From positions 1-22,965 of IMG/VR virus record IMGVR_UViG_3300044625_000988: 22,965 bases of DNA. The stretch is one strand, 5' to 3'. Position 1 is the first letter of the stretch; every line of letters starts with the position of its first letter. The DNA comes from a virus. Positions 18,601 to 22,965 of the stretch are shown here, one piece after another. The position numbers and the translations under genes were made by a program. The notes under the pieces were generated by a model. The model was not told the origin of the DNA and ran no database searches. It saw only the letters and a program-made list of their open reading frames with translations.

Positions 18601-21310
18601 ATTAGCAGAAACTGCATTCCCTGGTCTAACATCCAGAGTGGCTAACCCCCTCAACTTCGTACAGTACGAGAACTTCATTAAGTACTCGTCGGAACGGCGT
18701 ACAGGGGGTAGACGGGTAGATATATATGCTGCAGATGGAGACTGGCTGGAGATGGGCGCGCCTACATCAATGAGGACAGAGGAGAGCAATATCCTGGGGA
18801 CGATAGGGTCCTTCTTAGTTAATTTCTGGGGTAAGATACCACTAATCAACACACCCATTATGACGAGTCTAGCTGGGGGCGTTGCAGCCACTATGATTGC
18901 GGGCGCGATAGGCGCGATGATGAGTTTATTTGGCGTACTAGAGGGAGGTAAGCAGGCACGAGCTATAGATAACGTTATGACTGAGCTGCGTGTTCTATGG
19001 GCCAGTGAGGGGGCAGAACACTTTATTATAACGGCACCTCAGGCTAAGAGCCCCCTAGGAGAGAACCGCATGAAGTATGAGGTAAAGCGGGGCCGCTTCA
19101 CCTATACGCTACACGCTAGTCCACCTGATGGCATGGGCGGAGAGGTAGGGAGGAGAATAGGTTATTTCCTCAATACTTTCATGAGCATGACTGCAAATGA
19201 CGGGATGGATACTCTAATGGCGAGCGTATACGATGCCCCTATTATAAACGAGAGCACTGTACGCAGTATAACTGATAGGGACGATCTAATACGTAAATTA
19301 GTAGATAGTCTAGATGACGCTATAAGCAACGGGCCCGATAGCTTCCTAACTAAGATACTAAACCTACTAGATAGCGATATATCAATTAATAACGGGCCCG
19401 CCCCCTTCTCACAGAAGGCCTACTCACTACTAGGATTAAGCGAGGAGACATTCAAGATACAGTATGGAGATGCTGACTCATTCCTAAGACGTCGTATACG
19501 CCAGGTCATCGAGGAGACGATAGAGCGCGAGGTTATACGTAAGATATCCCTTAACCCCCGCCCTGGTGATGCCTTCATGATATCATCGCGCTTCCGTGGT
19601 CTGACATCAGACGAACAGATACGCATCATAAGCGCTAGCGTACTAAATGAACTAGGCTTCCTATTCAAGGAGATAAAGGAGAGGGCGCTGATAATGGCGG
19701 GGGCCACTACTGATATAGAAGTATTGCGTAGTCGCAATCAGAGAGTAGAGGACTGGGCTAATAAGCAGGGCGGCATTATAGATATAGAGCGGAAGAAGGC
19801 ACCTCAATGGAAGCGTATATTCCACTGGGATAGCGGTAAGGCCCCCATAGCTGACCCTTCAGAGATAAAGGTCTACCCATTCTTTAAGGCGCGGCTCAGC
19901 GCACGGGGATCGCTTCAGGCATTAGGCGGCGGCATTATGACAGCCTGGGGGGGCATAGAGAGTCTAGATGTGGGTAGTGCATTCATAAGACTCGGCCGAT
20001 CTCAACGAGATGAGTTATACACTGAGGCAGAGAGACAGCTACTTGAGGAGCATGCTGGTATGACAGTGCGTAACTCCATAACTGGTATAGTCACAGGTCT
20101 AATGGCTGCTAAAGCAATAGGAGCTATAGGCGCGGCAGTCGTAGCCGCCCCTCTAGTAGCAGCAATAGGGGTGGTAGCAATAGGTGTAGGTATAGCAACA
20201 GGACTATTTGCGTGGGGCTATAAACACCTAGAGGCAGCCACCAAGGGCAATGCCTGGCAGGACTTCAGTGAGGCTAGTGAGAGATTCTGGGCCGGCGTAG
20301 ATAGAGCTATAGGTGACATAATAGGAGATAAGATACCCAGCGTCCTATCACTGGGTAATGATGAGATCAAGGGCGTCATTACATCAGGTATAGGTATGGC
20401 ACTAGGTGTAATGTCACTAGTCGGGGCGGCTGCAAGCTGGTTCAAAGGTGCGGGCTGGGGTCTAATAGCTAAATCAGGCCTGGGGGGCTTTCTAGGAGGA
20501 GCTGCCATATCTGCTGTCCCAGGTGTACACGAGACACTGGCTCGTGGTAGTAGCGCCGCAGTAGAGGGTATGGGTAGGATAACAGGGTTGAATATGTTCG
20601 TCACGCCAACAGATTATCTACTAGCGCGTTATAAACAAGGGCCAGGTGGCATGACACTAGCTATGCCAGGGCGCGCTTTTCAATACAACGCGGATAGATG
20701 GGCCGAAGCTAGCAAGGACTCTACCGGTAATAGGACGGCAGCTATGCTGTTACCGACACCTGATGGAGGAGATAGTAACATACAACTACTAGATCCATTC
20801 ACAGAGAGAGAGATAGCACGACGGGCCCGTCTCTTCAACGTAGAGATATTCGGACAGACCAGCTGGATCAAGTCAGCGCGGGCCAGTAGTGATTGGGGCT
20901 CCATAAAAGTATACGCTAGGCAGCAGATGCTAGGCCAGTATAAGAACAACATGGCGGCTATTCGCGCTATTGTATCAGACACTATGAATAAGCTAGCTCA
21001 GTCAGCTACTCCTTATAATACAGAGGTGGCCCGTCTAGCCATAGCCGTTAGTAAGACAGTAGGTGGGCCTGCACCCGCTACTCAATCTCGAGCCATTATA
21101 AACAATAATGGTAACTTCAGCCCCGAGCTGAAGGAGATAGCAGAGGAGGCAACACGACGGGGCCATATAGCACTAATATCTCAGGAGACCAGCGCCGAGC
21201 AGAATGGTAATACAGTAACAGTCACAACAAGACCCAGTGACGATAATAGTCTCTGGGTCAATAGATTAGATGGTAAACTTGATAGAGAGGTAATGTTACG
21301 TATGGGTTAG
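12614..21310 (+). CDS. Giant 2898-aa virion protein: tape-measure-like, with N-terminal PLD-like domain
   Basis: The start is GTG 12614, behind AGAGGT at 12599-12604. Size and place in a tail-gene operon point to a tape measure or an ejected internal virion protein. Residues ~47-432 look like a duplicated phospholipase-D-type fold (separate entry). The rest is helical, with many hydrophobic Gly/Ala-rich segments, roughly at residues 191-228, 614-636, 1317-1333, 1418-1461, 1702-1724, 2065-2110, 2491-2536 and 2594-2611. The strongest (GAAVVAAPLVAAIGVVAIGV) could span a bilayer. Long heptad coiled coils are not obvious, unlike many tape measures. If the whole chain set tail length at the usual ~0.15 nm per residue, the tail would exceed 400 nm. 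I see no muramidase or peptidase signature. The C-terminus is polar. Confidence 0.75.
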   Translation: MESDLLKQIEAAGKYPSAGVGSLEGHSSRFGVSSLSETQRFLRDARPGTLQAALFSHNRFHSDFTLELLHDTFNKESFRTIGQERQDKFYQSMKPYIKMAEGIFTNEMDLYDKVGGTVVVDMTISKRESEALKAASDNLDVIPYTADNDQGTTLMHSKLELITREDGTNVGRIHTAPYITEYGTNALEIGAVVSGIAGAGAIISGRAPRLGIVGAIAAPLLMGAGVMLRNTNSSLLDIGLKSDKKDVFYETSKPKFVTELRTYMRSLAEGRELDTSSNRFILGESEAILAMTRDAQRANGIVLSPASWSLAQARDDGGEIISRDNNLDRTHYARLENFENTIVERASDIPVLMATSGQVDSNVHHRLQQAGVIVGSNVGTHYNKHLFENIDEKGTDVLYMGTRRFSAQHNREIMIRLTSEDDPAAFAYYKGMLLSDNEFNVSDIAMTQMGYTNKSFIRATTGTTISQLPSFLGASHFYEVAINNAARARVSGHLDWRESLESYTNRPGIAAQNYLARAALSGAPSAVPDQVRDYDRALLSPGLGSLINEYTIMAGFGRLYKDEVGALPSITGAFGAVLDRTLTYYGTFFDYDETRDSMVPVAGVYENALTFASSFVMTTAASMGLYFSVGIPLGYITAELNKSMVQGTIDSAVQKTRGKRYPQHTPILDFSPVDNFELAKYMQEVQGLSGGTLDNYYTNRINTLPALNNLFYRERGSTFFEYITKPFILDVMNPYERGSAEDIKLRRSADAFHDSLRRPIGLEATFEERSNPVSGKMEPFLVSLKATNMGFERQRELAILIDEVGASLPAAPWRWGWGQGKEDSRSFVSMAEVFSFSEMAESFHRILGTGSQSLNYIVSSSENNTSGMKGLLMRGGAMLGGVMRSTKARLQGNNLFMGIGPIATTNLAVEYKELMKLERQMLVEDLLTWEVGINGQGSRQIGNVQTREQRQLVAKFVDQLIVYNQAIQNSPHYQQAVQRAAGATAAQEDLFRLISGRNSRFLTSSFFRNKGIIGASVLALMNVQTGLANILDASGPSFLRSINLQFGAVDVEEVRYNNRNLVLEGPVMGAAYTALAVAGGYVGSEVFGSMAINRYSLSDELYASGGSRLISAEAEEVLKRGTLVKKGNRFMTWGLTTAALLWAPRVITGVGNFIMNTFNRMTGQEGQVLDENYATVGSLQAWKQSVLNRVDAGGLVGNRTERTLEAWSAFVAGRISAHTPVAAISRRAKTIEVYASQAPTSYIQFFIAESRRRDSEIDKGVYSYSMGVQSAPVLGISMSVSAPLAFDANKPYAEAFIYNQEKDNVINYIQSAGNVSLAVSLTAGLVSLSALLPEYARSKILRDPTIGAGAKDLSNKMTNLAVLVDDWGGRAMNIPIAGARTAAGSFWHYSGKVIDTMAGFSYGALQGFDKLDRRLAKVIALSNFIVPPVLGVLFGLTGTSPLTSSLLVGTSLAFAYSFAMKHDPWRKNVAALQSRVARITGMDDIKIARGMHTGLRRWRAYRMPLLLGTIAGLFQTKTGWNISEGMDDNVITRLATVGLYAGVNAMAVVELADLGLDPGATIERYRRMRAKVGKMHPLNPLGVLRKLRLASLERDIRSDFNTVETYLSDYRNNRRGYHSFDLLDEHLKTTHGTAYHSAMNEHGRRPSNFQVRDIIDEANNYRLTDYGENLRTLVDSRDYLKYRNARILGPGGNRLLRSAAALGTVNIAATALLLGVGAILSGSGSQEEATAGFYNAMDGTPLEFVSNAFRLVTRRDIAVAPDPLEPMVVMADGAYKRKRGVRLINPIESSVGRMSTAIDNLRSSFVLNASNPFMSVLVFGTSVREGELGSRQTFYMQLQSTNQDISTAVYSTAPAYMFKMVKAGAMGQLYARDYRKANITDASMNNLSEDQRKFMAISVVSLTARLDPLTDKNRRRVTSPLNRASLALYRADPLMNIALSSRLQVIRNFAYQRPESLVSEMTNLGNPDGMNPRDSKKPKSYLDTLIASLSKGDMRLLAETAFPGLTSRVANPLNFVQYENFIKYSSERRTGGRRVDIYAADGDWLEMGAPTSMRTEESNILGTIGSFLVNFWGKIPLINTPIMTSLAGGVAATMIAGAIGAMMSLFGVLEGGKQARAIDNVMTELRVLWASEGAEHFIITAPQAKSPLGENRMKYEVKRGRFTYTLHASPPDGMGGEVGRRIGYFLNTFMSMTANDGMDTLMASVYDAPIINESTVRSITDRDDLIRKLVDSLDDAISNGPDSFLTKILNLLDSDISINNGPAPFSQKAYSLLGLSEETFKIQYGDADSFLRRRIRQVIEETIEREVIRKISLNPRPGDAFMISSRFRGLTSDEQIRIISASVLNELGFLFKEIKERALIMAGATTDIEVLRSRNQRVEDWANKQGGIIDIERKKAPQWKRIFHWDSGKAPIADPSEIKVYPFFKARLSARGSLQALGGGIMTAWGGIESLDVGSAFIRLGRSQRDELYTEAERQLLEEHAGMTVRNSITGIVTGLMAAKAIGAIGAAVVAAPLVAAIGVVAIGVGIATGLFAWGYKHLEAATKGNAWQDFSEASERFWAGVDRAIGDIIGDKIPSVLSLGNDEIKGVITSGIGMALGVMSLVGAAASWFKGAGWGLIAKSGLGGFLGGAAISAVPGVHETLARGSSAAVEGMGRITGLNMFVTPTDYLLARYKQGPGGMTLAMPGRAFQYNADRWAEASKDSTGNRTAAMLLPTPDGGDSNIQLLDPFTEREIARRARLFNVEIFGQTSWIKSARASSDWGSIKVYARQQMLGQYKNNMAAIRAIVSDTMNKLAQSATPYNTEVARLAIAVSKTVGGPAPATQSRAIINNNGNFSPELKEIAEEATRRGHIALISQETSAEQNGNTVTVTTRPSDDNSLWVNRLDGKLDREVMLRMG
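12752..13909 (+). other. Duplicated phospholipase-D (HKD)-like domain in the giant protein
   Basis: Two halves of the N-terminus line up with each other and with the PLD-superfamily layout. Half one: a strand GTVVVDMT near residue 116, helix EALKAASDN, strand LDVIPY, then MHSKLELIT (H156, K158), GRIHTAPY (171-178) and N185/E188. Half two: IPVLMATS near residue 349, helix HHRLQQAG, strand VIVGSN, then THYNKHLFENID (H381, K384, D391), YMGTRRFS (399-406) and N410/E412. Both halves carry the spaced 'H..K - G.T - N.E' series expected of HKD enzymes. They are imperfect: half one has Thr in place of the motif Asp, and half two has H-x-x-K. A hydrophobic hairpin (191-228) separates them. Catalytic activity is uncertain. 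Confidence 0.45.
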
Positions 21311-21343
21311 GCCCTCGTGTCAGGAATCCCCAACATTATTAGC

Positions 21344-21373
21344 TTGACTCAATCTACTCTAATAAGCTAAGAT
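21344..21373 (+). promoter_or_regulatory. Possible sigma-70-type promoter
   Basis: TTGACT (21344-21349) and TAAGAT (21368-21373) are separated by 18 bases, matching the -35 and -10 consensus at 5/6 and 4/6 positions. Transcription would begin near 21380, just before the hairpin at 21397-21426 and the structured region downstream. A 7-bp inverted repeat (TTAGCTT 21339-21345, AAGCTAA 21364-21370) overlaps it and could be an operator. Weak evidence. Confidence 0.3.
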
Positions 21374-21396
21374 GGAGGGATGGATGAAATAAGCAT

Positions 21397-21426
21397 AGAG
21401 CCAGTACCCCTGCGGATACTGGCTCT
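21397..21426 (+). terminator. Perfect 10-bp hairpin after the giant gene, probable terminator
   Basis: AGAGCCAGTA (21397-21406) and TACTGGCTCT (21417-21426) are exact complements around a 10-base loop. TTCC follows, so the U-tract is short. It lies 87 bases past the stop of the giant gene and would end the plus-strand operon. If the promoter at 21344-21373 is real, it could instead be the 5' hairpin of a separate RNA. Confidence 0.6.
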
Positions 21427-21439
21427 TTCCTAACTTTGC

Positions 21440-21730
21440 ATTATTGGGATTAGCCCCTTGCTTACGGCATAGCTCTGGGCGAGATCAAGCCCTAAGAGTT
21501 CGTTTTTCTCCGTACCGTAACAGAACTGGTAAAACTCTACGGTGGAGATAATCAAGGCGGGAAGCGATAGGTAGAACGTTTACTGAATTCAAGCTGGGCA
21601 GTGCGACAACACTCGACTAGCTTTTTGTACTGTTTTTACTATCGCCCTATTGTTCCATCTGAGATACTTCCCGCCGTGATAGTTTGTTTTCAATGAGCCT
21701 ACCTCTAATTTTCAGATGAAATGGGCGTTG
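21440..21730 (+). ncRNA. Candidate structured non-coding RNA in the convergent intergenic region
   Basis: No convincing gene fits here, but complementary segments are dense. A hairpin pairs AGCTCTGGGC (21471-21480) with GCCC-ta-AGAGTT (21489-21500), enclosed by TTACGG (21462-21467) with CCGTAA (21515-21520). TCTCC (21507-21511) can pair with GGAGA (21544-21548). GGCGGGAAG (21556-21564) pairs with CTTCCCGCC (21667-21675), and just inside it CGATAG (21565-21570) pairs with CTATCG (21639-21644). AAGCT..AGTG (21591-21603) pairs with CACT..AGCTT (21610-21623), followed by a T run. CGCCC..CATCTGA (21643-21662) pairs with TCAGATG..GGGCG (21712-21727) and crosses the GGCGGGAAG helix, implying a pseudoknot. 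I recognise no known class (not tmRNA, RNase P, or group I/II intron core). The strand is uncertain; T runs favour plus. It could instead be a DNA-level packaging or replication site. Confidence 0.4.
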
Positions 21731-21841
21731 ACTAGACCAGATAATAGCACAATAGATAAAGCCTATTCGAATGTCCTGATAGAAGGTATAACCACATCTA
21801 TCATAATTAATACTACCACCTAGGCTAAATATAAATGTACC

Positions 21842-21900
21842 GATGAATACATTGAGGCTATTATAAAGAAAGTATTCATCTAGTATATGCGTGCTATACT
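21842..21900. repeat. Two adjacent inverted repeats beyond the 3' end of the minus-strand genes
   Basis: GATGAATAC (21842-21850) and GTATTCATC (21872-21880) are exact complements with a 21-base loop. One base later AGTATA (21882-21887) pairs with TATACT (21895-21900). They sit just past the stop of the minus-strand 236-aa gene at 21910, the place for a transcript 3' end. No strong T run follows on the minus strand, so an intrinsic terminator is not certain. An RNA-stabilising or processing structure is an alternative. Confidence 0.35.
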
Positions 21901-21909
21901 GTGATGTCA

Positions 21910-22620
21910 CTATGCGAGGGGCTCCAACGTATTGAGGAGTGTCTTGGCCGACTGTATACGCCGGTAGATACGACTCGCTATAGCTGGATTCTCCTTGTTC
22001 ACCTCCTCTATTACAATTTGCTTGAATCGGTCTATGGCCTCGAATTGCTTGACAGTCTCCATCAGTGAGCGCGCATCCTTCAGTAGTTGACGCTGCTCCT
22101 GCAACATAGATACCCATATTTCCTCCTTGACTTTCCTAGCCTTAAAAAATGGTTCATTATCAGCCGACTCGAGAGCTATAATACCTGCTTTAAGATCATT
22201 GAATATAGTCTGTAGCTGTGTCTGAGTATCAAATACAGAGCCATAAGGATACTCTACTCTCTCCATTATAGGCGCGCTTCTATAGGCGGTTACCCATTCA
22301 CCTACCTGGCGCGCTGTAAGATCAACACCGTGCATAGATAAGGCGCGAGATATATCATTCTCACTGGAGCCCTTCTCTACTAACTGCACGACAAATTCTG
22401 TCATCCCACAGGCATCAATAGGGTGGCGGAGAGCCACCTTATAGTTATCCAGTGGTTCAGATATTACAGGGTCATTGAATAATCTCTCTAGAGCTACTAA
22501 CCGCTCCCAGAGGGGCTGCCACTCAATAGTTCCTATAAGCTGCTTACTATCAAGTAGACTACCAAAGTCATTCTTCCAGTCCCGCAGTTCCTGCAGTATA
22601 TTAGTGTAGTCTGCCATCAT
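21910..22620 (-). CDS. Helix-turn-helix DNA-binding protein, candidate terminase small subunit (236 aa)
   Basis: The minus-strand gene starts ATGATG at 22620 and overlaps the upstream gene by 20 bases. Residues ~83-115 (GSSENDISRALSMHGVD, then LTARQVGEWVTAY) read as a helix-turn-helix. A long polar helical stretch (~131-205) and an acidic/basic C-terminal helix (FKQIVIEEVNKENPAIASRI) follow. An N-terminal HTH plus a helical oligomerisation core is the layout of small terminase subunits, which recognise genome ends and feed DNA to the motor. However, this gene lies about 10 kb from the large subunit and on the opposite strand, which is unusual. A transcriptional or replication DNA-binding protein remains possible. 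The real start could be the second Met. I see no conserved catalytic residues. Confidence 0.45.
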   Translation of the reverse strand: MMADYTNILQELRDWKNDFGSLLDSKQLIGTIEWQPLWERLVALERLFNDPVISEPLDNYKVALRHPIDACGMTEFVVQLVEKGSSENDISRALSMHGVDLTARQVGEWVTAYRSAPIMERVEYPYGSVFDTQTQLQTIFNDLKAGIIALESADNEPFFKARKVKEEIWVSMLQEQRQLLKDARSLMETVKQFEAIDRFKQIVIEEVNKENPAIASRIYRRIQSAKTLLNTLEPLA

Positions 22621-22965
22621 CTACCACGCTATTCAAGTAATCAGCGGCTGTATAGACATTACCCTCGACGATCTCAGGGATCTCGATGCGCTTATCCTCT
22701 TCCTCCATCTGCATACGAATATCAATGGGGCCTAATACAGGCATGATATCAGGATTAATCAGATAATTAAGTAATTGGATAGCAAAAGCATCAAACTTAC
22801 GCTTAATGGTACTACTATCTACATTAAGACCGCCTGCAATGTCATTGCGACTGCGTTGCGTAGCCCAGAGCCAGGCAGCATGCCTGTATATATCGGGGCT
22901 AGTTCTCATAATTAAATACATGCACTTACGCACTGTATCATATGAAAATGTTCGATTGTAGCAAG
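22601..22965 (-). CDS. HTH protein, 5' end beyond the window (partial)
   Basis: The minus-strand frame ends at 22601 and is open to the window edge. A GTG at 22933 would give 110 residues, but the frame continues upstream without a stop through residues reading CYNRTFSYDTV, which merge naturally into a helix (RKCMYLIMRT). The true start is therefore probably outside the window. From the GTG, residues ~28-48 (SRNDIAGGLNVDSSTIKRKF) form a clear helix-turn-helix of the sigma-region-4/LuxR type. The C-terminal third is acidic (MQMEEEDKRIEIPEIVEG). It overlaps the following HTH gene by 20 bases, so the two are probably co-translated and work together. DNA recognition for regulation or packaging is likely. 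The exact role is unknown. Confidence 0.6.
   Translation of the reverse strand, partial: CYNRTFSYDTVRKCMYLIMRTSPDIYRHAAWLWATQRSRNDIAGGLNVDSSTIKRKFDAFAIQLLNYLINPDIMPVLGPIDIRMQMEEEDKRIEIPEIVEGNVYTAADYLNSVVDDGRLH

Noticed and set aside
21380-21433. 17-codon frame MDEISIEPVPLRILALS through the terminator hairpin
   Set aside because: The GGAGGG upstream directly abuts the ATG, leaving no spacing, and the frame is mostly the hairpin itself.
21440-21730. Known RNA classes (tmRNA, RNase P RNA, group I or II intron, tRNA, CRISPR repeats or tracrRNA)
   Set aside because: I looked for their conserved cores (RNase P GAGGAAAGTCC-type element, intron catalytic motifs, tRNA T-loop, direct repeats) and found none. 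A short ACAGAAC match to an RNase P element is not enough.
21716-21823. Plus-strand 35-codon frame starting MKWALTRPDNSTID
   Set aside because: No ribosome-binding site, no recognisable pattern, and it overlaps the inverted arms of the structured region.
21647-22117. Minus-strand 156-codon open frame
   Set aside because: Its first ~70 codons overlap the 236-aa HTH gene in another frame, it has no ribosome-binding site, and its remainder covers the structured intergenic segment. Its last stretch looks faintly protein-like, so I hold the rejection at moderate confidence.

Overview
The window is part of the genome of a tailed double-stranded DNA virus (Caudoviricetes-type). The firmest evidence is a complete large terminase with Walker A, Walker B and RNase H-like nuclease motifs. 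It sits in a tightly overlapping plus-strand operon of virion-type genes that ends in a 2898-residue giant protein. I see no ribosomal RNA, tRNA, integrase, CRISPR array or host metabolic gene. Shine-Dalgarno-like sites precede several starts and GTG/TTG starts are common, which fits a bacterial (or archaeal) host. I cannot name the host. Codon use is odd: Ile is mostly ATA, Leu is often CTA, and the tetranucleotide CTAG is frequent.

Layout. Positions 2-118 hold the 3' end of an upstream gene. Positions 105-9264 hold eight overlapping or abutting genes that look like tail, baseplate or fibre proteins: a DUF4815-like 840-aa protein, a 111-aa protein, a 526-aa baseplate-like protein, a 645-aa protein with a hydrophobic N-terminus, 382-aa and ~278-aa unknowns, a 122-aa Ig-like baseplate protein and a 156-aa tail-type protein. 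A 102-base gap (9265-9366) in this otherwise packed operon holds a hairpin and an open frame that may be a small gene or a frameshift extension. A 262-aa unknown (9367-10155) follows, then the large terminase (10145-11923), a 211-aa unknown (11997-12632) and the giant protein (12614-21310).

The giant protein starts with what looks like a duplicated, partly degenerate phospholipase-D-like (HKD) domain. A hydrophobic hairpin is inserted between its two halves. About 2400 residues with many further hydrophobic segments follow. It is either a very long tape measure or an ejected internal virion protein with an unusual enzymatic-type head.

Positions 21311-21909 form a 600-base convergent intergenic region with no convincing gene. 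It carries a perfect 10-bp hairpin (terminator or RNA 5' hairpin), a possible promoter, and a dense set of complementary segments, some of them crossing, at 21462-21727. These suggest a structured non-coding RNA. Two minus-strand genes follow (21910-22620 and 22601 to the window edge). Both encode helix-turn-helix proteins, and the first is a candidate small terminase subunit.

Taken together, the plus-strand operon would build the tail or ejection apparatus and package the DNA, while the minus-strand genes probably belong to a DNA-recognition or regulatory module. Portal, capsid, lysis and replication genes are not in this window.
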